Assembly (NCBI GenBank): GCA_017545045.1
Contig: JAFYDA010000092.1
Span: 1-35,327 of the forward strand
DNA: 35,327 bases
Direction of reading: 5' to 3'
From: Prevotella sp.
Lineage (GTDB): Bacteria; Bacteroidota; Bacteroidia; Bacteroidales; Bacteroidaceae
This document shows, piece by piece, positions 14,263-22,934 of the stretch. The position numbers and the translations under genes are program-made. Each line of letters opens with the position of its first letter. The stretch's first letter is position 1. The notes below the pieces were generated by a model. It was not told where the DNA came from, did not search any database, and worked only from the letters and a program-made list of their open reading frames with translations.

Positions 14263-15312
14263 ATGAGATATTCGATTATTGTACCCGTATTCAATCGACC
14301 TGACGAGGTGAACGAGTTGCTCGAAAGCCTAACACGTCAGACGCTGAAGGATTTTGAGGTAATCATTGTGGAAGACGGGTCGAAAATACCATGCAAGGAT
14401 GTCTGCAACAAGTATGCGGGCATCCTTGATTTGCATTATTACGATAAGGAAAACAGCGGGCCGGGCCAGAGCCGCAACTACGGGGCCGAGCGCGCTCATG
14501 GCGACTGGCTCATCGTACTCGACAGTGACGTCGTGCTACCCGAAGGCTATCTGGCGGCAGCAAATTCTTCACTCTTCACTCTTCACTCTTCACTTTCTTG
14601 TGATGCCTTTGGCGGTCCCGATGCCGCCCATCCATCGTTCACGCCTGTGCAGAAGGCCATCAGCTACTCGATGACCTCGTTCTTCACCACCGGCGGCATA
14701 CGCGGCGGTAAAACCAAGCTCGACAAGTTCTTCCCACGCTCCTACAACATGGGCATTCGCCGAGAGGTCTATCATGAACTGGGCGGCTTCTCGAAAATGC
14801 GATTCGGCGAAGACATCGACTTCAGCTACCGCATCGTGGAGGCGGGCTACAAAACCGCCCTTATTCCGGAAGCATGGGTATGGCACAAGCGGCGCACCGA
14901 CTTCCGCAAGTTTTTCCGACAGGTCTACAACAGCGGCATCGCCCGCATCAATCTTGAGAAGCGTCACCCTGGCACACTGAAACTCGTTCATCTGCTGCCC
15001 ACAGTCTTCACTGTAGGCGTCATCAGCCTGATAGTCATCTCGGCCATCGGCCGGGCCTTGATGCACTATGTCGACCGCGACCAGTTCTACTGGATGTGCT
15101 TCGCTCCGTGGATACCAATCTTACTATATTGTCTGCTTATTCTTATCGACTCCAGCATCAAGAACCGTAGTCTCCGCGTAGGCTTTCTCTCCATCCCCGC
15201 AGCTTTCACCCAGCTTATGGGCTACGGTTTCGGCTTCATTGAGTCATGGTGGAAGCGCTGTATCCTAAAGCAGAACGAATTCACAGCATTCGAGAAAAAC
15301 TTCTACAAATGA
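14263..15312 (+). CDS. Family 2 glycosyltransferase, membrane-associated
   Basis: This 349-residue protein transfers a sugar from an activated donor, probably in cell-surface glycan synthesis. The GT-A domain shows YSIIVPVFNRPDEVNELLESL (3-23), VEDGS (36-40), the metal-binding DSD (87-89), and GGFSKMRFGEDIDFSYR with the catalytic Glu183-Asp184. Two membrane segments follow at about 245-263 and 276-297. Between the DSD strand and CDAFGGPD lies SSLFTLHSSL (102-111), encoded by four perfect 7-bp units CTTCACT; relatives would have a short loop here, so this looks like an insertion. A change of one unit would shift the frame. The stop overlaps the radC start as ATGA. Donor and acceptor are unknown. 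Confidence 0.87.
   Translation: MRYSIIVPVFNRPDEVNELLESLTRQTLKDFEVIIVEDGSKIPCKDVCNKYAGILDLHYYDKENSGPGQSRNYGAERAHGDWLIVLDSDVVLPEGYLAAANSSLFTLHSSLSCDAFGGPDAAHPSFTPVQKAISYSMTSFFTTGGIRGGKTKLDKFFPRSYNMGIRREVYHELGGFSKMRFGEDIDFSYRIVEAGYKTALIPEAWVWHKRRTDFRKFFRQVYNSGIARINLEKRHPGTLKLVHLLPTVFTVGVISLIVISAIGRALMHYVDRDQFYWMCFAPWIPILLYCLLILIDSSIKNRSLRVGFLSIPAAFTQLMGYGFGFIESWWKRCILKQNEFTAFEKNFYK
14567..14594. repeat. Four perfect 7-bp repeats inside the glycosyltransferase
   Basis: CTTCACT is repeated four times without error within the coding region and is read as SSLFTLHSSL. Since seven is not a multiple of three, slippage by one unit would truncate the protein after about 110 residues. It is the inverted partner of the tract at 14222-14241. 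Confidence 0.8.
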
Positions 15313-15998
15313 GCGACAAGCTGAACATCAACGAGTGGGCCGAGGAAGACCGGCCGCGGGAGAAAATGGAACGACTGGGAGCCCAGGCCCTGAGCGATGC
15401 CGAGCTTCTGGCAATACTCGTTGGCAGCGGCTCGACAAAGGAGGATGCCGTCACACTGATGAAGCGTATTCTCAATGACTGCAAGAACAACCTGAACACA
15501 CTGGGCAAGCTCACCATCCGCGACCTCTGTGAATACAACGGCGTAGGACCTGCCAAGGCCATCACCATCCTCGCCGCCTGCGAATTAGGCAAGCGCCGGC
15601 AGATGGAAAAGCCCGAAGAACGGCCTGACTTAGGCACTGCTACCCGCATCTACAATCACATGCATCCTAAGATGCAGGATCTGGACACAGAGGAGTTCTG
15701 GCTATTACTCATGAATCAGGATTACCGTCTCATCAAAGAACAGCGTATAGCCCACGGTGGCATTACAGAGGTGGCCGTCGACGTGCGCCTTCTGTTGAAA
15801 GAAGCCCTCCTCTGTAATGCCACCATCATGGCAGTCTGTCATAATCATCCCAGCGGCAGCATCCGCCCCAGCACGTCGGATGACAACCTGACTAAGACCA
15901 TCCAACAAGCCTGCAACGTGATGCGCATCAAGTTTATGGATCATGTCATCATCACAGACGGACTCTACTTCAGCTACCACGAAGCGGGGAAGATATGA
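15309..15998 (+). CDS. radC: RadC family JAB/MPN domain protein
   Basis: This 229-residue protein belongs to the RadC (UPF0758) family. The N-terminal part has helix-hairpin-helix character (LCEYNGVGPAKAITILAACELGKR, 73-96). The C-terminal JAB domain carries the full metalloprotease-type motif His178-Asn-His180, PSG, then Ser188 and Asp191 in HNHPSGSIRPSTSDD, matching the JAMM pattern exactly. A role in DNA repair was proposed historically but is doubtful; the true activity is unknown. The start at 15309 is chosen because its ATG overlaps the glycosyltransferase stop (ATGA) and gives the standard N-terminus; the frame is open upstream to 15246. It ends 12 bp before the stop of the convergent CE15-like gene. 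Confidence 0.93.
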   Translation: MSDKLNINEWAEEDRPREKMERLGAQALSDAELLAILVGSGSTKEDAVTLMKRILNDCKNNLNTLGKLTIRDLCEYNGVGPAKAITILAACELGKRRQMEKPEERPDLGTATRIYNHMHPKMQDLDTEEFWLLLMNQDYRLIKEQRIAHGGITEVAVDVRLLLKEALLCNATIMAVCHNHPSGSIRPSTSDDNLTKTIQQACNVMRIKFMDHVIITDGLYFSYHEAGKI

Positions 15999-16010
15999 CA
16001 GCACGGCAAG

Positions 16011-17192
16011 TCAACGGTACTTGGCGATGCGAATATCCTTCGTACTTACCTGACGTCCTAAAAGGAAACGGTCGATAAAAGCCTGTACTTCGGGAAACTG
16101 ACTTTCCGGCAACTGGCAGTGGCCATGACCGCCAACAATACTCCATCCCATACGGTCAGCGATACCGAAACGCTCCCACACCTTGACAGCAGCCTTCGCC
16201 GACACCTCCATTGCAGGGTCGGACAGCCACACGTAGTCGGGATTGCCCAATAGCAACAGGGCACGCGGACACACCATGGCACACAACTCATGCTGGTCGT
16301 AAGGCAACCTATAGACAGAGTCGCCGCGGAACTGCTCACGCTGGCTTTCCATAAACCAGTGATAGTCGGTCTTGTCGATGTCTTCCACCCGTTCCTTCGA
16401 CTCGTGCGATGCACGCCATGCCGCAGCACCGCCTCCACCCGGTTCCTGAGCTATCGTCAGGGCAATACGCTCATCGAAAGCACCGCAGTAGAGGGCCATT
16501 TTGCCAGCATAGGAACAGCCTGTAACACCAATATGCTTCATGTCTATCTTCGTCAGCTCTGGCCCTAACTGCTGCAGACCGTCGAGCAGCCGGCTCAGTC
16601 CCCACGCCCATTCACTGTAGGCACCGTTCTGGGTCAGCTGCGGATAGAGCTGGTCGAACGGGTGTTCCCCGCGTTCGTGATGCTTGCCCCACTGGCCATA
16701 GTCGTTCACCTGTTTCTCGTGGAATGTCATCGTGGCAATGGGCCGGCCTTCAAACAGCTGTCGAGGCAGAGAGAGCATGCTCGTGCCAATCATCAGCGCA
16801 TAAGGTGGACGTCCCACCTTCGGATAACGTATCGTGGAGCGCAGCTTCATGGTATGACCGTTGACGGTGACATGAACCACCAATGCGGTGTCGCCCTCCA
16901 TGCGCGCTACCACCTGACCATTCTCCATAGCCGGCTTCCGCCCAATGCCGTAGTGCTGAATCATGTGGCTGATGTCGCTGCGGCGCTTCGACCAATCAGC
17001 GAAACTGTTGACACCTTCCAGTGCATCGGGCAATTCGCGGATGACAGGGAGCTGGTCGGCTGGCGGCAGTGCGGGCAACGCATAGCTGCTGCCTGTGTGC
17101 TCGACGCTATACACCAGAGGAATTTGAGAACGCTGTGCCTTGGCGGTAAATGCCAAGGTCAGCGTCAGACATAACAAGAGAATCTTTTTCAT
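16011..17192 (-). CDS. CE15-like glucuronoyl esterase, secreted
   Basis: This 393-residue alpha/beta hydrolase resembles carbohydrate esterase family 15, which cuts the ester between lignin and the 4-O-methyl-glucuronic acid of xylan. A signal peptide is clear (MKKILLLCLTLTLAFTAKAQ). The nucleophile motif is VTGCSYAGK with Ser227. Then come AQEPGGGGAAAWR with Glu250, and GGHGHCQLPES with His358. CE15 proteins normally read GCSRxGK; the Arg after Ser, which I recall as part of the oxyanion hole, is Tyr228 here. The start at 17192 gives a normal signal peptide; an ATG at 17255 would add 21 residues ahead of it. It is the last gene of the xylan cluster, 111 bp behind the GH8 gene. A different ester substrate is possible. 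Confidence 0.78.
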   Translation of the reverse strand: MKKILLLCLTLTLAFTAKAQRSQIPLVYSVEHTGSSYALPALPPADQLPVIRELPDALEGVNSFADWSKRRSDISHMIQHYGIGRKPAMENGQVVARMEGDTALVVHVTVNGHTMKLRSTIRYPKVGRPPYALMIGTSMLSLPRQLFEGRPIATMTFHEKQVNDYGQWGKHHERGEHPFDQLYPQLTQNGAYSEWAWGLSRLLDGLQQLGPELTKIDMKHIGVTGCSYAGKMALYCGAFDERIALTIAQEPGGGGAAAWRASHESKERVEDIDKTDYHWFMESQREQFRGDSVYRLPYDQHELCAMVCPRALLLLGNPDYVWLSDPAMEVSAKAAVKVWERFGIADRMGWSIVGGHGHCQLPESQFPEVQAFIDRFLLGRQVSTKDIRIAKYR

Positions 17193-17303
17193 TCGAAACA
17201 GTTTTTTATGAGAAGCCTCAGCATCGTTGGTATCGAGTTTGAAAAGCTTTTTCATGTGTTTGGTGTTTGGTTGATAATAATTTATGTTTTGGTGTATCGG
17301 TTT

Positions 17304-18647
17304 TCAAGGCGTGATGACGCGGTAGCGACCGCTGAGATGCATAAAAGCGAAGAGACGGAGAAGACCGTCATAGTAAGCGTCGAAGTAACCATCGTCGAAA
17401 GGCTCATGCCTTGCATTCCAAAGGGCGTCGACAAACTCACGGCTCTTGTCGTGCGAACACATCATCGAGGCAGCCGCCGTCGTAGCTACCAGTCCGATGG
17501 AGTGACGCAGCTTGCGGAAGCCTCCTGCCTGAAGTATCTCATCGCCTTCGGGCAGTGTGCCGTCTGTGCGATACTGGTCGACAAACGTATTCACACCCTG
17601 ACTGTAGAAAAAGTTCTGAATCTTCTCGCCATACTGTTGCTGCCATTCGCGGTCGGCACAACTCCACTCATAGTCGAGCGTGATGTTCATGGGCACGCGC
17701 CAGGAATCGTAGCGGAAGTTGTTGCTGCCATTCCGGCGCGGGGCTCCCTGAGGTGCGCCCTGACGGCGGGGGAAGCGGGGCATCTGCATCTCTGAGCCGT
17801 CGTACTGGCACATGTCGGCATTAAGGCCTGTCGTGTCGTTGACACATTTATGCAGGAACTCGCGGCTCTTCTGGGCGCACTCGTTCCAGTAGTCGCTACG
17901 TCCGTCGTCGGCCCACTTTGCCCACACTTCATAAAAGGCGGGAATGTGGTAGGACGGGTCCGTGTAACGCTGGCCGAAACCATCGGGGGTAAAAGTTATC
18001 AACTTGGTCTCAGGATCTATCAGATAGATTTTCTGCGGCCCGCTCTGTTGTTGGGGCATGAAACCGCCGAAGCCCTGCATGGGTTCCGGCTCGTATTCAC
18101 GCGGCATAATGCTATTGAGGATATGCTGTGCCTCTGCCTTGTAGTTGATACCACCAGCATTGCCCCAGCGGTTGGAGGCAAACAGAAGGGCAGTGATATA
18201 GTACAGTTCCCCGTCAGAGGCAGCCCCCTGGGCATTGCGCGTACCGTCTGTCTTACAACTCCAGGCGAAGTAGCCTTTTCGGAAGCCGTCCTGATGCTGC
18301 ATATACTTCTTGCTCCATCGCCACAATCGGTCGAAAATGTCCTTCTCACCGAACTGCACTGCAATCATCATTCCGTAGGACATACCCTCGGTACGGGCAT
18401 CGTGGTTCTTAATGTCGGAGACATAGCCAAGAGTGTCGCCCACTTCAAAGTAGACCTTGTTAGGACCGCGGAACACATCGTCGAATACTTGTTTCACCTT
18501 AGCATCCACTTCGGCCTCGCTGTAGCCAAACTCCACAAAGAGATTACGGTACTGGCCTGTCTCAAAGCCTCCTTTCTCCCATGGGGACGCCGCCATCGCG
18601 CTGAAAGTCGTCAGCATCATCAGTGATGAGAGGAACACGCTTTTCAT
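17304..18647 (-). CDS. GH8 reducing-end xylose-releasing exo-oligoxylanase-like
   Basis: This 447-residue enzyme belongs to glycoside hydrolase family 8 and most resembles the Rex group (EC 3.2.1.156), which removes xylose from the reducing end of xylo-oligosaccharides. A signal peptide is seen (MKSVFLSSLMMLTTFSAMA). Glu87 in DARTEGMSYGMM is the likely acid and Asp314 in NNFRYDSWRVPMN the likely base; AWSCKTDG and GAASDGELYY are further family blocks. Two low-complexity inserts, PMQGFGGFMPQQQSGPQ (189-205) and RRQGAPQGAPRRNGSNN (294-310), are rich in Gly, Pro and Gln and unusual for the family. It starts one base after the esterase stop, so translation is probably coupled. Confidence 0.88.
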   Translation of the reverse strand: MKSVFLSSLMMLTTFSAMAASPWEKGGFETGQYRNLFVEFGYSEAEVDAKVKQVFDDVFRGPNKVYFEVGDTLGYVSDIKNHDARTEGMSYGMMIAVQFGEKDIFDRLWRWSKKYMQHQDGFRKGYFAWSCKTDGTRNAQGAASDGELYYITALLFASNRWGNAGGINYKAEAQHILNSIMPREYEPEPMQGFGGFMPQQQSGPQKIYLIDPETKLITFTPDGFGQRYTDPSYHIPAFYEVWAKWADDGRSDYWNECAQKSREFLHKCVNDTTGLNADMCQYDGSEMQMPRFPRRQGAPQGAPRRNGSNNFRYDSWRVPMNITLDYEWSCADREWQQQYGEKIQNFFYSQGVNTFVDQYRTDGTLPEGDEILQAGGFRKLRHSIGLVATTAAASMMCSHDKSREFVDALWNARHEPFDDGYFDAYYDGLLRLFAFMHLSGRYRVITP

Positions 18648-18648
18648 A

Positions 18649-20454
18649 CTATTTCAGTTGATTAAATATGTCGTTCTTCTCCAGTGTCCAGTCCTTGCGC
18701 TTAGAGAGTTCACAGTCCTTGCCAACAAACATCTTTGCAGCCTTCTTGTCGCCCTTCAGCTGCCAGTCGAGCCAGGCCAGTGCTACTACGGTGAACTCAC
18801 CGCCATGAGGCTGACGATAGGTGCCGCCGTGGCCCACGGGGAAATTGGCAGCACAGGCCGGCACATGGCTGATGCGATGGAAATCGTCCATACCGTTGCC
18901 GTAGGCAATGTCGGTCTCACCGCCGAGCAGGTACAAAATCGGGGTGTGAATCTCTTTCAGCTTCTCCTTCGGAGGCATCGGCATTCCACCAACGGCCTGA
19001 CCTGCATTCTGCTGATTGAAGAGTCCGCTGTTGCAGATCATAAGGCTTGAGATACGCTTGTCGGCACAGTTGAAAAGCGTCTGCAGTCCGCCACACGACA
19101 TGCCGGCCACGCAGATGGCGTTCACGTCTACCTTATCATAATAAGGAGAGTTGGGGTCAGCATTTTGGGCGATAATCCAGTCGATACTCTCTATCTGCTG
19201 CTCTGTGCGTGACATCGGGCCGCGATAGGGCTGATTGTCCATGGGGATGAAGCCCGTGGCCAGTACAATATAGCCGTTAGATGCAATCTCGTTGAGGAAG
19301 TTGATGTGTTCCCAAGGCGAATTGGTGCAGGCACCGTTACCCCATACCAACACGGGCAGTTTCTTCTTCAGGCCAAAGGGCTTCAGGTCCTGAGGCAGAA
19401 TGACGGTATGCTCGGGCAGCGTGGGCTCTTCTTTCATGATAGCCTTGTAGGCACCGGTGCCGCCGTCCTCGATGATTCGCGACTTAGGCTCGCCGGAAGC
19501 GGCACCACCTTTCACGCTGTTCAGGAAGTTGACCATCTTCTTCAGGTTCTCCTCGCTATACATGCCCATGCCGTGACCACCCTCAGGAACGAAGATCGCT
19601 TCAGTCTTCACGCCGGCACCCTTCAACAGCTCGTAGAACATCTTACCCTGACAGCAAGGCACTACATTGTCCTTCTCGCCGTGGAAAATAATAATAGGCG
19701 GGTTGTTCTTATTCACATAATAGGTGGCACTCAGGCTCTTGTACTTGTCGGGCTCCTGAGCGAGTTTCGAACCGAGCAGCACATCCTCAGGACTGTTTTC
19801 GCCCATCTTCATGCCTTCGCCACAGTCCATGGCCGTCAAGTCGACAGGGCCAGACCAGTCGCAGGCGGCATTGACAGTCGACGGCTGGTTGAGATAATTA
19901 CCCACATTGCCTTCCAGGTCAATATCGACGGTGCCGACCTTTGTCTGTTTCAGACCGCTGGTAGTGGCTGCCGTCGAAGCGAGGTGACCGCCAGAGGAGA
20001 AGCCGCTGGTGGCGATGAACGAGGTGTCGAACTTATACTTCGCCGCCTCACCGCGCACGAAACGGATGACGGCACGGATGTCATGAATCTGGGCGGGCCA
20101 TTTGGCATCCATACTGGAACGGTGGTTCGGACACACTACGGCGTAGCCCGCATCCAACAACGCCTTAACGATAGTGCCAAGATCGGCTGCACCCTTGCTG
20201 CTGTTACTAAACCAAGCACTTCCATAAATGTGAATAACAACGGGATAGGCAGCCTTCTCCTGCTTGGGCAAATAGATGTCGCATGTATGATAGGCCTTGT
20301 CATCGCCAGCGTAGTTGACATCTTTCCACTCTTGAGATGTTTCCAGTTTTACTTGTGGCATCTGGAAACCTCCGAATCCACCGGCGGGCTGTGCCATAGC
20401 CACAGAAGTCATGCACAGCATAGCAATAGATAATAAAACTTTTTTCATAGTCAT
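18649..20454 (-). CDS. Secreted esterase with two alpha/beta hydrolase domains
   Basis: This 601-residue protein carries two separate alpha/beta hydrolase domains behind one signal peptide (MTMKKVLLSIAMLCMTSVAMAQ). Domain 1 (about 45-315) has GFSSGGH with Ser153, HGEKD with Asp262 and EGGHGMG with His294, like the BD-FAE/acetyl esterase group. Domain 2 (about 325-570) has GMSCGGLQ with Ser453, GGETD with Asp515 and GHGGTY with His542. Both triads look complete, so both halves are probably active. Lying between GH3 and GH8 genes, it likely removes acetyl or feruloyl groups from xylan; the substrate of each half is unknown. A second ATG two codons in (20448) could be used. Adjacent gene spacing is 36 bp upstream and 1 bp downstream. 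Confidence 0.8.
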   Translation of the reverse strand: MTMKKVLLSIAMLCMTSVAMAQPAGGFGGFQMPQVKLETSQEWKDVNYAGDDKAYHTCDIYLPKQEKAAYPVVIHIYGSAWFSNSSKGAADLGTIVKALLDAGYAVVCPNHRSSMDAKWPAQIHDIRAVIRFVRGEAAKYKFDTSFIATSGFSSGGHLASTAATTSGLKQTKVGTVDIDLEGNVGNYLNQPSTVNAACDWSGPVDLTAMDCGEGMKMGENSPEDVLLGSKLAQEPDKYKSLSATYYVNKNNPPIIIFHGEKDNVVPCCQGKMFYELLKGAGVKTEAIFVPEGGHGMGMYSEENLKKMVNFLNSVKGGAASGEPKSRIIEDGGTGAYKAIMKEEPTLPEHTVILPQDLKPFGLKKKLPVLVWGNGACTNSPWEHINFLNEIASNGYIVLATGFIPMDNQPYRGPMSRTEQQIESIDWIIAQNADPNSPYYDKVDVNAICVAGMSCGGLQTLFNCADKRISSLMICNSGLFNQQNAGQAVGGMPMPPKEKLKEIHTPILYLLGGETDIAYGNGMDDFHRISHVPACAANFPVGHGGTYRQPHGGEFTVVALAWLDWQLKGDKKAAKMFVGKDCELSKRKDWTLEKNDIFNQLK

Positions 20455-20490
20455 TATTATTGGGGTTGATGTATGATTGATTTTATTGAT

Positions 20491-22929
20491 TTATTCAACA
20501 TTACACTCTGAGAAATAGTATTGCCTCAAAGGCTTAGTGACAGCCTTTCCCTTTAGCGTGACCTGCTGTTGTAGACGGAAGTCGACAGACGAGGCACCGA
20601 CCTTGACAACGTAGGTGCCAGGCTGGACATTCCAAGAACGCTGGCCGTTCTGGTTCTCGTAGTAGCCAAACTGCTCAGTGTAGAGCTTTATACGGACGGT
20701 CTTGGTCTCGCCGGGCTGCAAGCTGACGCGTGCAAAACCCTGTAGCTGGATGCGACGGATGTTCTGGTCGTCCTTAGTGGGCGACAAATATATCTGCGCT
20801 ATCTCGTCGGCGGCCATCTTTCCCGTATTCTTCACATCGAACGTAAGGGTGACATAGCTGTCGGTTTTAAGTTCTTGGCTGTCGGTCATCTGCAGGTTGC
20901 TGTACTCAAACGTGGTATAGCTCATACCGTAGCCGAAGGGCCACTGCGTATTAGGCGTACGGTAGAGGGGACCGGGGGCATTGAGTGAGGAATGAACATC
21001 TACAGGCTTTGGATTGTTGTAGCACAGAGGCTCGTAGATTTCCTTGTCGGGATAGCTTACGGCGAGCTTCGCGGAGGGCGACACCTTGCCATAGAGAATG
21101 TCGGCAACGGCATTGCCGCCTTCCTCGCCAGGATACCATGCCTGAATGACAGCGGCACACTTCTCAGCCAGTCCACTGATGACCTGTGCCCTGCCGCCGA
21201 AGACGACGAGCACCACGGGTTTGCCAGTGGCGATGAGTTCCTCGACGTACTGTTCCTGGCGGCCAGGCAAGCGCAGCCCCTGACGGTCGCGGTTCTCGCC
21301 ACAGAGCATCACATTCTCACCTACGGCAGCGATGATGACGTCGGCCTGCCGAGCCATCTGCAGCGCCTCCGTTTTGTCGGCCTTTTCACCAGATTCAACC
21401 TTACGATGCAGTATCTCGTACTCCCATGCACGTGCATCGCCGTTCTTTACAAAATCGGTCTCAATAGTATCCGTCCAGTCGCAGCCGCGGGAATAAAGAA
21501 TCTCCACCCCTTCGGGCTTCTGGGTCTTCATACCCTCGAGCAGTGTCACGACGTGCGGATGATCAAGGTCTTCTGTCACCTTTTTCCAGAAATAGGACAT
21601 GGCAGGGAAGGAATAGTCGCCACACATGGCCCACATCGTGTTGGCGTTGGGACCTGTCAGGAGAACTTTGGCTGGGGTATGAAGATGGTTGATCATCTCG
21701 AAATAGGTATTCAGTGGCAGGACTTTCTTACTGTTTTCGAGCAGCACCACAGACTGTGTGGCTATCTGATAGGCCGTCTGTCGTTCCTCAGGGGTGTCAA
21801 GGACGATAGGCTCTTTATTATAAAGGTACGCGTCGCTATCCATGAGTCCGGCACGGAACTTGTAGCGCAGCACGTCTTTCACGGCGCGCTCGAAAGCCTC
21901 GGGCTTCACCAGTCCCTCGTCGAGACCTTCCTGCAGATACTTGTAATTATCGCCGTGAGGGAAATCTACGTCATTGCCAGCGTTGATGGCTGCAGCCGCC
22001 TTTTCTTTAGGACTCTGAAGGTCAGGCAACTGGTCGATGGCGGTATAGTCGCTCACCACCATGCCATCGAAACCAAGATAGCCACGCAGGATATCCTGCA
22101 GTATATTACTGTCAGCTACGCAGGTCATTGTTTTACCAGCCATCGCGTGGTAGCCAGGCATCACAGCCTTACTGCCAGCCAGACGAATCATCGCCTCATG
22201 AGGCATCAGAATCTCTTCCATCAGCTCTTTCTCATCGGCATCGCCGCCACCGCCGTAGCCCAGATAATGTTTGGAGCAAGCACCTACTCCTTTCTTAAGG
22301 TCGCCCTGCTGTAAACCACGCACAAAGGCAACACCCATGACAGCCGACAGATAGCCATCTTCACCATAAGATTCCTCGAGGCGGTTGAACGACGGCACAC
22401 GACAGACATCGACCATTGGCGAGAGCGACAACACACCGCCCATCTTACGCATGGCTTCACCCGTCTGGCGAGTTTTGACCTCTGCCAGTTCTGGATTGAA
22501 CGAGCAGGCTTGGCCTATCTGCTGTGGATAGATAGTGGCTCCACGGGTATTGACGCCCGACAGCACCTCCTCGTGGAAGAGAGCCGGAATACCGCTCGGT
22601 GTGTTATGAATGAGCCATTCCTGAACGGCGGCCACACGGTCACGCAACTCATTGGGGTCACGCGGCTTCTGACTGGCATATTGCGAGAAATGACCAATGC
22701 CATCGGGAATGAGCTGACGACACTTCGCTGTGTCCAATACGCCCTGATCGTCGAAGAGATCGTCCATATACATGCTTCTCAGTTGGGCGATACGTTCCTG
22801 CTGCGACATCCTGGCATAAAGTTCATTAATCTGTTGTTCCATATCTTCAGAAGTATTACACGCGGCAAAACACAGGGTCATACACGCCAACGCCATCCAT
22901 TTCAGATTACAGTACTTCATAGTTTTCAT
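20491..22929 (-). CDS. GH3 beta-glycosidase (probable beta-xylosidase), lipoprotein
   Basis: This 812-residue enzyme belongs to family 3, which removes single sugars from non-reducing ends. A lipoprotein signal is present with lipobox FAAC (Cys24), so it is probably membrane-anchored. The (beta/alpha)8 domain shows ESYGEDGYL, SKHYLGYGGGGDAD (Lys220-His221) and VVSDYTAID with nucleophile Asp294. The second domain shows VVLLENSKKVLPL and a GENVMLCGENRDRQGLRLPGRQ segment. A fibronectin III-like domain closes the protein (FEYSNLQMTDSQ onward). The text resembles bacterial xylosidase/glucosidase members; xylosidase is favoured by its neighbours (GH43, GH8, esterases). It begins 5 bp after the GH43 stop. 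Confidence 0.9.
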   Translation of the reverse strand: MKTMKYCNLKWMALACMTLCFAACNTSEDMEQQINELYARMSQQERIAQLRSMYMDDLFDDQGVLDTAKCRQLIPDGIGHFSQYASQKPRDPNELRDRVAAVQEWLIHNTPSGIPALFHEEVLSGVNTRGATIYPQQIGQACSFNPELAEVKTRQTGEAMRKMGGVLSLSPMVDVCRVPSFNRLEESYGEDGYLSAVMGVAFVRGLQQGDLKKGVGACSKHYLGYGGGGDADEKELMEEILMPHEAMIRLAGSKAVMPGYHAMAGKTMTCVADSNILQDILRGYLGFDGMVVSDYTAIDQLPDLQSPKEKAAAAINAGNDVDFPHGDNYKYLQEGLDEGLVKPEAFERAVKDVLRYKFRAGLMDSDAYLYNKEPIVLDTPEERQTAYQIATQSVVLLENSKKVLPLNTYFEMINHLHTPAKVLLTGPNANTMWAMCGDYSFPAMSYFWKKVTEDLDHPHVVTLLEGMKTQKPEGVEILYSRGCDWTDTIETDFVKNGDARAWEYEILHRKVESGEKADKTEALQMARQADVIIAAVGENVMLCGENRDRQGLRLPGRQEQYVEELIATGKPVVLVVFGGRAQVISGLAEKCAAVIQAWYPGEEGGNAVADILYGKVSPSAKLAVSYPDKEIYEPLCYNNPKPVDVHSSLNAPGPLYRTPNTQWPFGYGMSYTTFEYSNLQMTDSQELKTDSYVTLTFDVKNTGKMAADEIAQIYLSPTKDDQNIRRIQLQGFARVSLQPGETKTVRIKLYTEQFGYYENQNGQRSWNVQPGTYVVKVGASSVDFRLQQQVTLKGKAVTKPLRQYYFSECNVE

Positions 22930-22934
22930 TCTGT

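Noticed and set aside
19306-20433. A 375-codon open frame on the plus strand
   Set aside because: It is antisense to the double esterase gene and shows no domain or start signal.
20992-22314. A 440-codon open frame on the plus strand
   Set aside because: It is antisense to the GH3 gene, whose catalytic and lipobox motifs are intact, and it has no family text of its own.
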